Below are positions 1 through 10,494 of a stretch of DNA of 64,000 nt, in pieces; the stretch's first letter is position 1, and each line of letters starts with the position of its first letter. The notes below the pieces were generated by a model, which had not been told where the DNA came from, did not search any database, and saw only the letters and a list, made by a program, of their open reading frames with translations. The stretch covers positions 15,996,001 through 16,060,000 of the forward strand of contig CM034546.1 in NCBI GenBank assembly GCA_020055645.1. The letters are read 5' to 3'. The position numbers were made by a program, and so were the translations under genes. The stretch comes from Tomocerus qinae (Eukaryota; Arthropoda; Collembola; Entomobryomorpha; Tomoceridae).

Positions 1-80
1 TCAATATGAGAAATTTAGAAATTTCAGGGAGTGATCCTTCATAACTAATGGCTGTCTTGTGAAATGTTAACCGAAACCAT

Positions 81-384
81 TCAAGTACACGGACTGCCGT
101 CGCATGGTCCAACGTGGCATACTTTCAAATTTGGATCTGAAATGAACGAGCAAAGTATAATTACACTGCTTTAAATAATAAAATTAAAATTGAATGTACA
201 ATGAAATAAACTAACTTGGATTTCCTGATGTTTCGGATCCAGCGCAGAATAAATGTCCCGCATTACGATAAGTTTGTCCGTCGGTTCCACAAACAGGTGC
301 ATCTTCACCGGTTGGTTTGCAACCGCTACTGATGTCGAACAATACAGCGGTGCACAATACAAGAAACAGAAGTGTCTTAAACAT
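81..384 (-). CDS. Kazal-like secreted serine protease inhibitor, two exons
   Basis: Exon 1 is 384..216, a 79-nt intron is 215..137 (donor GTTAGT, acceptor TTCATTTCAG), and exon 2 is 136..81. The spliced frame is 225 nt and encodes 74 aa. Residues 1-21 form a hydrophobic signal peptide. The mature part carries the Kazal core PVCGTDGQTY followed by N, L and C (residues 31-47), and exon 2 supplies the typical NPNLK...GPC ending. Kazal domains block serine proteases by a reactive-site loop; the protein should be secreted. Mature cysteines are at 22, 32, 47, 63, 68 and 73. The usual fourth Kazal cysteine (after TYxNx) is Gly43, and extra cysteines sit at 63 and 73, so the disulfide pattern is non-standard. 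Reading exon 1 alone meets a stop three bases into the intron, so the splice is needed for the C-terminal half. The family call is strong from the motif; the target protease is unknown. Confidence 0.8.
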
Positions 385-523
385 GACGGTTGGTTGTCAG
401 ATGAAAGAAAATTATTATTAATTAATTGAATGTTTGCAGATAAACGAACAGTGATTATGCTGCAATGAGAGTTGAAGTCAGTATGAAATACAATTAGAGA
501 AAATCTTTTATGCACTATGCCCA

Positions 524-540
524 TTCGCTTATAAAAGAAA
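524..540 (-). promoter_or_regulatory. Possible TATA box of the Kazal-like gene
   Basis: On the minus strand CTTTTATAAGCG lies about 145 nt upstream of the Kazal-like ATG, and a second TATA-like ATAAAAG lies near 505-512. Either could place a start site upstream of the ATG. This is a sequence match only. Confidence 0.25.
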
Positions 541-1770
541 CAGCCTCATGAATATGAACAGTACGTACAGCTTTTTATTGAGTGTTTATAAATTTTATAA
601 TGAGTCTTAATAATTCCATGAATTATATTTGCAAATGACGCATTATGTTAATATTGGTTTAATACGTTATCATACTGAGTGCTCATACTCATGTTTACTG
701 CTGTCATTTGGCATTACAATAATGTTTATATCCATAATAATATGATCATAGTTATATCTGTAATATTTACTGAACGGCCTTCAATGGTTTGTTTAACAAT
801 CGTGATGTAATTAAAAAGACTTTATGCACCTATTACCGTAAATCATCTAATTATGCTTAGAAGCCTGCCATGCTATACAATTTCGTAATTTAAAATATAT
901 TACACAATTAAATTTAGTGAAACGAAATTAATATTATCAATTAAACGACGAGCGAAAAACTAAAATGATATTTATATAGTCATCGGGGTCCTACTACACA
1001 AACTTATGAACTGCTGAAAATAAATCAGCGGCAGTACAAGACCTAGCAATAATGGAATACGCAGTGTGCTCAGAGAATTTACGGTATGTTATCTCAGTAT
1101 GGTTCTACCTTCTTCACGTCATTTGTGATTAATTCCTAACAGCTTTGCGCAAGCTGTTTATCCTTTTTAATAGTTTTGAACGTGTCGAACATTTACCAGA
1201 TTAGTCAGTGTAGTCAGGTACACTGGATTATAATTGGAATTACAATGGATAATCTTTATCTTTACAACATGCCACTGAATGCTATTGTAAAATTTATGCA
1301 ATAGCGTGCAAGGTATATACCCAGGTAGTTATTTTCTCAGAACATATTTAGGTGTACATTTACAGAATCTGCGAGATATTATAAAAACTGATCATTATAT
1401 TGGTATACTAATAATTTACAAGTACAGACACTGAAATAATAGAATGAAAAACATAGATTCAACGCCAGTCAACGTCCCTAGTTAGAGCAGAGCAATTTTG
1501 TCGATTTTGTTCTTTAATCAAGCTACATTGCTATAACATGCTTGAGTGAATTGCCAAACTTTACGTTAAACAAAATTAATTAATGCTATTCATAAGTTCA
1601 AATAAAACTTATAATTCCCAGTTAATACAACGAAAGTGGGTTATACAAATGATTATTTTCAAACAAATTTAGACAGAGTATGCTTTTGATTAAATAAAAA
1701 TAAAATCGGTGACTAACAAATTAAATTGTAAAAATTTTAAAATATAAATAGGAAAATCGTACATTCGGTT
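541..1770. other. Intergenic, no gene seen
   Basis: AT-rich sequence of about 1.2 kb. I saw no open frame with protein-like content, no recognisable repeat and no RNA gene. Confidence 0.4.
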
Positions 1771-1774
1771 CTGC

Positions 1775-1907
1775 AAAAATACCAAAAGTCTCAGTTTTCC
1801 TTCTTGACTCATTCCAACTCTTTGCAAAAGGGTAGCTGCATCATCTTTAGAGATACCGGATTGAGAGTTAAGTGACAGTTCAAGTATACTGGGAATATTG
1901 ATGATGA
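1775..1907 (-). pseudogene. Orphan duplicate of aminopeptidase exon 15
   Basis: This stretch closely matches exon 15 of the neighbouring aminopeptidase gene (about 2994-3134), including the CCCAG acceptor at its 5' edge on the minus strand. It keeps an open frame (LELSLNSQSGISKDDA and onward) with a few substitutions such as MSPEG to MSQEG. No other exon copies are visible nearby. It lies about 640 bp beyond the stop codon of the intact gene, so it is either a remnant of a deleted tandem gene copy or an alternative terminal exon. A remnant is the more likely reading. Confidence 0.65.
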
Positions 1908-1924
1908 TAGATGGGCATAGTTCA

Positions 1925-2345
1925 AATTAGACGCATTATATTTAAACGAAGCATAAATAATATACATCTTTATGTATACCTACATTTGGCTAAGAAGGGC
2001 AAGCAATAAATAATGTATGAACGATGAGACAGACAACTTTACTTGTCGTGGTAATATATAAGTGCTTTCTCCACTTAGCTCCTTATTGGCATCACCCGTC
2101 ATGCTAAATAATTCACATGTCTTGTCTTGCAACGTATTAAGCGGACAAGAACTAATTTTATGTACTCCAATGGCCATGTCTAGCAAAACCTTGGGTAATG
2201 TCTACTATAGTTTAATTCACGGAGAAATCGATATGCCATAAATTATTAATAAGTTTCGTGCATATGTACTAAATAGGAAAGAAATTGTTCCCGTAAAAAG
2301 AAACTTAGTCGTAATTATTTTTCAGGAATGTAAATTATTTCGTCC
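1925..2345. repeat. Dispersed repeat, copy 1
   Basis: Shares ordered blocks with about 9530-9775 and 44580-45010: a segment around GACGCATTA and AAGGGCAA, then CTTGCAACGTATTAA with a nearby ACAAGAA, and (with the 44.6 kb copy) AAGAAAC-TAGTC-AATTATTTTTC. Copies are diverged and carry indels. No coding content was seen. It is probably an old non-autonomous element. Confidence 0.5.
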
Positions 2346-2547
2346 TTATGAACATATAACGTAACGGCACGTAACCCACAAACGTATATATCTAATTATG
2401 TTTCATCTAGCTAAGAAAATTTAATAATATTCTTGAACAAAGACCGATAATGTCACGAACTATTTATTTCAATAGTAGGGTAAAATTCATTTCGTCTCTC
2501 AAACAAGCTATTTTAGATATACTAAGATTTTCAGTTACAACCACTTC

Positions 2548-5500
2548 TCATTGACCGTCATTTTGCTGGGACTGGAAAAACTCTACCATAGACATGCCAT
2601 AGTTATTCATCCATTGGATGTTTGACTGCATCTTACTTAGTGATTCATTCAACGATTCCATTTGACTTTGCAACAATTCCGTGTTAGCACTGATGTAATT
2701 GGAAATCTACAAAAGAGAAAATTTTAACCTTAATTCACCAACAAAAATTCAAAAAAATTGCTTTCTTTTCCACTAATCATCTATCTCTTAATAAATTATA
2801 AAGGATGCCAATTTTGCCGCGAACTTACGTTTTCGTAGTCTTCTTGCTCATTTATATAGTCGCTTAATGTAGAGATGGCCGATGAAATGGCTTCTGGGTT
2901 GTGACTGGAAAAAGAAATGTATTTTAAGTCTCATTTTTCAGAATGCTGTAGCTATCTACTATGGGAACAACAAAAAATTGTACTATTTACTACAAAATTA
3001 TATCAGATATTCGTGTCTGCAAAAATGCTAAAAGTCTCGGTCTTCCTTCTGGACTCATTCCAACTCTTTGCAAAAGGGTAGATGCATCATCTTTAGAGAT
3101 ACCAGATTGAGAGTTAAGTGACAGTTCAAGTATCCTGGGAATATTGAAATAAATTAAACATTTACAGGTTGAAGAATTTGTAATTTTGCTTAGATATTGA
3201 TTAATGGATCATACTGGTCGATGACATCGTCTTCAGTAGCACAGCCTAATGCATTTCTCCAATTTGTAACATCCCGAAATATCATGCCAAGAACGAAATT
3301 ATAGCCAGCATCCCCACCAGCAGCAACGATGGCACAATACATGGTACTCCGAAGATCTACCGGAACCCTGTAAAGATAAACATTAAAACTATATCTTGAC
3401 ATAGAAACTAGACGTCACTTTCCACAAAAATTGTAACAACGGATCTCGTTATTTCACTATACGTCGGATACTTAAACTCGATTCTAGATTCGCTAGCATT
3501 AAATAGTACAGCTATGCGAAGTACATCGCCCCTTCGTACTATTTAGCCTATCTCCACTTTACGAAAAGTGGAGATAGGTTAAATGATTCCTTAAGGGACG
3601 ATATGCATTGACATTTAATTATCCAATTATAAATTAGCTAATTAAGTACTAAAGTAACAAAACATTTAACTAAATGGATTAGCTATCCCATTTAAACCCA
3701 TGAAGGAAACGGCTTTAAAACGACTAATCCGAATGTAGCAATAATGGAATATCTAAAAACTTACGGATTACTCAAAGGATTCGCAACCCATTGGAGTCGA
3801 AGATCATTAGCATATTCATAGCATGCTGGTAAACCAAATTGACATCCCCATTGTAAAAGATTATTGCGGAGAATGACTTTGTCTCCTTGTTTAGGTTCCG
3901 TAGTTTGACGAACTCCTAGCAAATGCAACGAACCATTGACTTTCGCCGCAAAGTAGTCCTAGAAATAAAATCGTGTGTCAATATTCTAGAAATGAGTTGA
4001 ATGAATCTGCTTATGTTGACCGAATTACCTTAAATAGAGAATAATATTGAGAATTTCCACTGAAATAGTCGAAAGCCTTTCCTAAATTATTGAAAACTGT
4101 TTGCCAAGGCGCAAGTCTGTATTCCTGATCGAGGTAAATCGTAAAACCGAGAGCATCAGCGGGAGATATCAGAGCGGCTTCTCCAGCATCTTCACAAAAA
4201 ATGTCAATTAAACACAGAAAAGTCTCAATTTACCTCTACCTTAAAAATTGCTTACTTGGGAAGGCGAATTTAAAATGATCGTCCAGAGTTTGACTTTTGC
4301 TGGCCGGACTGAAAGTTGTCGGAGCTGATACAAATTTTTGTTGCAGTAACCGCCGGAGATTATCGTCGTAAAGAACTCGGAAAAATCCCGTGCCACAAGT
4401 GTTGATATTTATCCACTCTGAAGTGTTGACTCCATTATGGACAACTGAAGTCACATTTTTCGGTATCCAAAATTTAGGCCTTTGATTTCTTGCGCTGTTC
4501 TCTGGGTCAGCTTCATTATGGTAAGATATTGGAACATACCAAAACTCGTTCGGGTCTAAAACCGTCGTGTTCACTTTTCTGGGTGTTTGTGTGTAGCTTT
4601 CCTATTTCCAATTCCAAATTTATTTTCAATTATATGTCCAGTATAAAAAGGAAATTATTTTCTTTGTTAAATCATTATTTATATGGAAGCATTTTCAATC
4701 ATATTATTCTACTCTATTCATAATGCGTTTACAAGTACAGTATATTTAGTGATTATATTCAAAAGAGTTTGAAATATATTATACTTGAGTCACGGTGATT
4801 TGGTTGGGTCCCGTTGTGTTGACTCGGACGAGTGGAAACCCAGATTGATGGGTCCATGTGTCCATTATCATCTTTACATTCAAAGTAGGATCAAGAGTCC
4901 CATCTTCAATAGCCTGCTCGTTGAGAACCAAGAATAAGTCATCCTGTTGGGCTGAACTGTATGCACTACAGGAAAAAAATATTTAGGGAAAGTTAATATA
5001 ACGTTTTAAACTGAAATTTGGTTCTCTTACTGTCGTTGTAGATATTTCTCGAATCCTGCAAAAAGTGTCTGCCAAGACAGAAAACCTTCCATCATACGAA
5101 TGATAGAAGCCCCTTTGTTGTAAATAATATCAGCGGGGTTATCTCCATCGTTAGAAACAGGCTGAGAATCGGGCCTGATATCGAAAGTCATAGCGGGATG
5201 ATAAGCGTCTGGGGTTATCCAATGAAAGCCGTCGAATTCCGGATCCGTCCAATTCACGCCCCAGTAAGATATATAGGTTGCAAATCCTTCCTTCAGCCAC
5301 ATATCATTCCACCTAATTTGTACAATAAATGATATGCATTTTTGGAAGTTTTTAAAGTGTATTATCAAGGTTTAAACTTACCACTTCATAGTGACAATAT
5401 TTCCAAACCACTGGTGAGCCAATTCGTGAGCTAAATTATAGAATTATTTCAAATTATTGTTTTAGCAATTTGGTCCACTGTTTGGGAAAACAAATCCATG

Positions 5501-7239
5501 CTAAGTTTGTTATGATTTTGTATCTCATCATTATTTGTACTGTATATAGCCCACTCACCTTTAAAAATCAAAATTGTTGCATATTTAAATTTAACGAATA
5601 ATTATAGATCTTACAAATTACTGAGCTGATACTGCGTCGAGAATTTTCAGTTGTGGTTCCATTGTAATAGAGTAAAAGATATTCTCTAAATCATAAACAG
5701 ACATTCAAAATGAGACAGTTTTAATGCACTGCAAAGATATTTTACACAGGAAAGATTATAAATATACCTGTATGTAATCAAACCCCAGTTTTCCATTGCT
5801 CCTACAAAATTTCAAACAAAAGTGGTTTAAATTATTTAGCATTTAAATCAAATGTTTCAATACAAAGCACGACTCATAGTAAATATCCCTTTAAAATATC
5901 GTTGCTGTAAAAATACCTAAATCTAAGTCAGGAATAGCAATAGAATCCATTTTTGGTAAATCATAAGTTGCCGAAAATAGGTTCTCGTAATAATTTATCA
6001 CTTTAGCAGTTGTTTCTGCACCATAAATTCCGGCCCCAGGGGTCATTCTGTAGGGTGCAGCCCATACCTATTAGTTACATTGCCAATTATAAAATATTTG
6101 ATCGCAAAACAAGTTTAATCGGACTATATGTAGCATTAAGACGTTTTCTATGAAATGACTTCACCTTGGAAAGCTTTCCGTTGAACATTTCTGGAGGAGC
6201 TGCTTCAGATAAGAAATCTGACACTACAATAGCAATTAGGTACGACGGCATATTTATCGATGGGTGGTAATGGTCCCATACCCATCCTGGCAAGTTGGGA
6301 CTGAAAGTTTAAATGGTGACATTTATTTATCCATAATTAAATTTATAGTTTAACAATCATTTGTAATTTTGGATAAAGCTTTTACTCTGGAGTAGTTTGA
6401 CGTATCTCCATGTTACATAGGGTATGATACTCTTCCGTTCTTCCGAGACTGATTTCAAACACAGCACGGAATTCTGGTTCGTCAAAACAAGGAAAAGCTC
6501 TGCGGGCATCTGAGCGTTCAAATTGGCTTGTCGCGAGATAACTAAGTTAAATAAGTAAAAATAAAACAATAATTGCATAAATTTGTTCGATTCTCTAAGA
6601 GTTGAAGATTAATTAATTCTTATTTGAATACTGACCGGGTTACGTTAGTTTCGGGAACGGTATAGCTACTGCGATATAAACCCGAACGAGGATTTGATGG
6701 GATGGGAGAATTGAAATTGATGGAAATATTATAGTTTTGGGTTGGAGTAAGGGACTGGGAAAGATTGAGCGTGTATGTAGCGTCTGTGTGGTTGCTGCTG
6801 GTGTTCACTATTGGCACTTCGTCCCCAGTATCTGCATTCCTGACCTAAATAGAAATACAATTAACTTTTTACGTCTTTAAAACAGCACAGAAGAATTTCG
6901 GAATTAATGTCACATTACCCTAATGGAATCCGCATCGATATTTATATCCAGGGAATTGAAGGTGATACTGTTTGTACTTCTTGAAGCTTGCACCGTGATA
7001 GTGACGTCACCTGGAGTTGTAAATTGTTCTGGCCCATCTTCCAAAATTGGTCTCAGGTTCAATTTGTAGTAGGATGGAATGACATCATTAGAAAGACGAT
7101 TTGTGGAGTAACTTTTAGGCGAAACACGAAAATCTTCTTTCCATGGTCGGAGATCCGCTTCGGGTGGAAAGCGGGCAGATTGCTGTCCCAATACTGAAGA
7201 TAATACGCTAAATAAAATTAATAAAAAATATGACCGCAT
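2548..7239 (-). CDS. Aminopeptidase N-like M1 zinc metallopeptidase, 17 exons
   Basis: Exons: 7239-6919, 6844-6636, 6541-6386, 6300-6165, 6067-5917, 5801-5768, 5685-5615, 5430-5382, 5312-5031, 4965-4785, 4601-4256, 4189-4029, 3958-3765, 3367-3215, 3134-2994, 2904-2829, 2706-2548. All introns are GT-AG and phases agree, giving 2820 nt and 939 aa. M1 enzymes remove N-terminal residues from peptides. Residues 1-18 are a signal peptide. SQFERSDARRAFPCFDEP is the family's N-terminal signature; GAMENWG is at 325-331 (exopeptidase motif); the zinc site HELAH is at 361-365 with the third ligand E384 in WLKEGFA, exactly 18 residues further on. All catalytic residues are present. The C-terminus is polar (ending QSQQNDGQ) with no hydrophobic tail, so a GPI anchor, usual in insect APNs, is not evident and a soluble secreted enzyme is inferred. 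The exon 15 donor (GTAGTA) is the weakest junction. Confidence 0.9.
3519..3603. mobile_element. Short MITE in an aminopeptidase intron
   Basis: An 85-bp stretch inside intron 14 begins ATCGCCCCTT and ends AAGGGACGAT, with an internal hairpin (CCTATCTCCACTTT / AAAGTGGAGATAGG). The same termini bound the larger foldback element at 8713-9312, so this is a small member of that family. Confidence 0.6.
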
Positions 7240-7287
7240 TTTAAAATGACTTAATGTCTAGCAGAAGAGGCACAAATGGGTTAAAAG

Positions 7288-7333
7288 TTTATAAGGAAAT
7301 GGAGTCATGAAGTCAAGGTACATATATTTATAG
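7288..7333 (-). promoter_or_regulatory. TATA boxes upstream of the aminopeptidase gene
   Basis: On the minus strand CTATAAATA lies at 7333..7325 and TTATAAACTT near 7295..7286, about 90 and 50 nt upstream of the ATG at 7239. Either is a plausible core promoter; the first matches the consensus better. No Inr was identified with confidence. Confidence 0.4.
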
Positions 7334-8712
7334 TTTTGCGTAGAGCCTTGACTTTGGAACTTAAGAGTAATACCGGCATGTATTAAGCAATAGGGAAAAC
7401 AATTCATATTTACAATGTCAATTGCTCCATGTGTTAAATGAAATTCAATGCATATTGAATCGTATATTAATTTAGGTGGTTAATTTATCGTATGTGGACA
7501 GATTAGGATAAAGATAACCCTTATCTGACTGGCAGTGTAGACAAACTAAATATAAATACTTGGACATTGATTGGTATAAGTGAACGGCTATTCACGTTTT
7601 GAACCTATACATCGGTATTATTCGGTATATTGTTTTTTATAAAGAATACAAAACGTACGTGTTGTGGAAATTGGGTAAGTTTAACTTACGTCGATTCATT
7701 ATCACTTGTGTATTGAAAATAAGCTTTAAGTGCCTTCGTTATCATTTGGACTTTCCACAAAAATTTGTGTGCGATAAAGGAGATGTAAAGCTTTGATTTT
7801 ATGGTACGATATTTCGTCATATTACTATGGTGATCCTACATTATGACTATGACTAACTGATTACTGATTATACAACGGAATGGAGGGTTGTTGATGTTGC
7901 TGTTTACTTACACGTAAAATAAAAATGCGTTATTAGTGTACGAATGTAAATTTTTAAATGCGATTAAATAATAATTTTAACCAAAAATAGTTGAAAACCA
8001 TAGAAGTAAGAATTTAACAAAAAATATTAAAAAAGATCCAATTTTTTAGATTGTTTTTATGATTTTTTGTATAGACCGCGAGTTTGTCAAAAGGTTCCAT
8101 GTCGATGATAAATTATTTACGGTAATTGAATATAACTGAATAGGAAGGTTTCCAAAATCAATTGTAAATATCGTATAAAGGAAGTTAGAAATCGGTAAGA
8201 GAAAGAAATGGGAACGGAGTGTAAGGCTTGTTTGGAATTTTAGAGTACGTAGCTATATAATTACAATACACATTACATAATCTGATTTACAGAAGGCCAA
8301 AATTAAGAAAGCTAACCAAAAAATATGGAATAAAGGATAATAGATAATTTTACTTTTATTATCGGTTAATTAGTAAGTAGCCTAACCATAATATGAGTAC
8401 CTAATCCAACTGTATAATTGATTCAATATTTGCAAATAGGATAGTCGTGCATTATTGACGAAACAAGTCTGATAGCAAAATCATTACCCAAAAAGACGCC
8501 GTTCCTTGTAAATCCGGCGCAAAACAAGCTTGATAATTTAGGATTGTATATGTATAAAATGTAATTTATTTATTATTCCGGACATTATACGAAGTTTAGA
8601 AAAACTATATTACCATACTGAAAACTAGTAATTTTATGAGAGCAAAATTTGAAGATTTATTTTCCGGCTAGGTACTCAAAATTAACGTGCACATTTAATA
8701 GCTCTTTTAAAT
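7334..8712. other. Intergenic, no gene seen
   Basis: AT-rich. Short open frames such as 7599-7796 look like chance. No repeats or RNA genes were recognised. Confidence 0.4.
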
Positions 8713-9312
8713 ATATCGCCCCTTAAGGATCGAAAAAGCCTATATCTACTTTCAGATTGGTGGACGAATAAGCCTAAATCCATTTTTTGTTTGATGGACG
8801 AATAAGCCTATATCCAATTTTCGTTTGGTGCAGGAAATAATCATCTTACAGCCTTACATAAAGTTGTCGGGGCACAGTAAGAATAAACAATAAGTTGACG
8901 AAATGAAGTATTTATATTTTTATGTTGATACTTGAAATAAGAATGTACATAAGCATTATAAAATTTTAGTTAATTACACAATAAGACAAAAACAAAACTT
9001 TTAATGACACAAATTCGTATTTTGATATTGGATAAAACTGAACTGGCTGGAAGGAAGAATAAAAGTTCAATATTTCCGGTTCCCATATTAACTATGTATC
9101 AATACGCCCCTATAACTTTACAAGCAAAGCTGCAAGATGACTGAGGCTATTTCCTGCACCAAACGAAAACTGGATATATGCTTATTCGTTCACCAAACAA
9201 AAAATGGATTTCTTTAGGCTTATTCGTCCACCAAACAAAAAATGGACTTAGGCTAATTCGTCCACTAATCTGACAGTGGATACAGACTTTTTCGATCCTT
9301 AAGGGACGATAA
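8713..9312. mobile_element. Foldback / non-autonomous DNA transposon, about 600 bp
   Basis: Two imperfect inverted arms of about 140-170 bp (about 8713-8850 and 9140-9312) bound a 300-bp centre. The termini are ATCGCCCCTTAAGGATCG and, at the other end, CGATCCTTAAGGGACGAT. Each arm holds short direct repeats of the type GACGAATAAGCC-TA-ATCCA followed by TTTTTGTTTG. No transposase frame is visible. I could not define a target-site duplication with confidence. Confidence 0.7.
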
Positions 9313-9529
9313 GCTTAATATAATAAGAGAATAATTATGGATCATAGCAACTGTAAATGAGAATGTATAATAATATGATGCTATAACTTTAAATCCTGCT
9401 GAAATAAAATGGGTGGATGAGATATTCTTTATTTAGATCGAAATTAAATTATTGAAAACCAAGAAAATTATAATCAAAACAGATTTTGGACTTTGATATT
9501 TTTTACTCTCCGATGAAAGATACCATAGT

Positions 9530-9775
9530 TAAAATAAGACGCATTAGATTATACCTATATAGATTATACGCATTAGTATATCTGTAAATATTATTAAATG
9601 TTTACATTCGGGTAAGAAAGGCAACCAATGAATATTGCATAGACAAAAGGCAGTTACTTACCTTGCGTGATGTAGAGATAGAAGTGTTTTCTCCACATTG
9701 TACTGGTATCGCCCGTCAGGACATTTAGCCCACATATGGATTGTCTTGCAACGTATTAATCACACAAAAATTAAA
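9530..9775. repeat. Dispersed repeat, copy 2
   Basis: Aligns in order with the repeat at 1925-2345 (GACGCATTA, AAGAAAGGCAA, GTTTTCTCCAC, ATCGCCCGTCA, GTCTTGCAACGTATTAA). Non-coding. Confidence 0.5.
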
Positions 9776-10494
9776 ACAAACAATATACGGTTCACATTGC
9801 TTTGTATGCTTAGGGAAAGAAAAAATTTAAAGGCCCGAAGGTTAAATTTGGGTGACGAGTTATCATTTGGGCGTTAGATTACCAACTGCGGTCTAAAACG
9901 ATAAAATTCTTAGATAAGAATTATGGATTAGAATTATTAATTTCTTGGATTATTATTAAGGATTGGAATTATTATAGTATTTGCAATGATTTTGATGGAT
10001 TATGGATTAATATAACGCAATTATTTTGCCGCAGTAATTGATCAGCAACATTAATCGGCGTTATTACAAAAGAGCTATATGAGACATTGAGACATTTCTT
10101 CCAAATTAATTCAATTCCAATCAATTAAATTTATTTTCATCATAATTAACACTTAGTGCATCGTAATTTATAATTGGCCAAGATATTAGCCCACTATAAC
10201 GCAACCCACAATAACAGTCAGCCCAAAGGTAATCCAACACGGACTTGGGATTATGGGTTACTTATTATTATGTACAAAAAGGACAGGATAATGCAATAAT
10301 TATTATGTGGAATAAGTGCGGAATTATGAACTATTTATTATAATATATTATACGGAGTAAAGGAATATGAACTATTGATTAATTCTTATGAAGAACATAC
10401 ACGGGATCATGGATTTATGACGCAAAATAGATTAAATAGATTAGTGACTATAGATTAGTTAATCGTAACCGAATAAATAAGCCTTAACCTTTAA
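9776..10494. other. Intergenic, simple AT-rich sequence
   Basis: Contains degenerate TTATGGATTA-type repeats near 9900-10020 and the short repeat listed at 10205. No gene seen. Confidence 0.4.
10205..10265. repeat. Short repeat shared with 35457-35513
   Basis: ATAACAGTCAGCCCAAAGG, then TAATCCAACAC and GACTTGGGATTATGGGTTACTT, matches ATAACAGTCAGTCCCAAATG...GATTATGGATTACTT at 35.46 kb. The GTAATCC / GGATTAC-like edges suggest a small palindromic element. Confidence 0.4.

Noticed and set aside
171-524. 117-aa minus-strand frame over the Kazal-like gene
   Set aside because: It is in a different frame; the spliced 74-aa frame gives a signal peptide and Kazal motif, this one does not.
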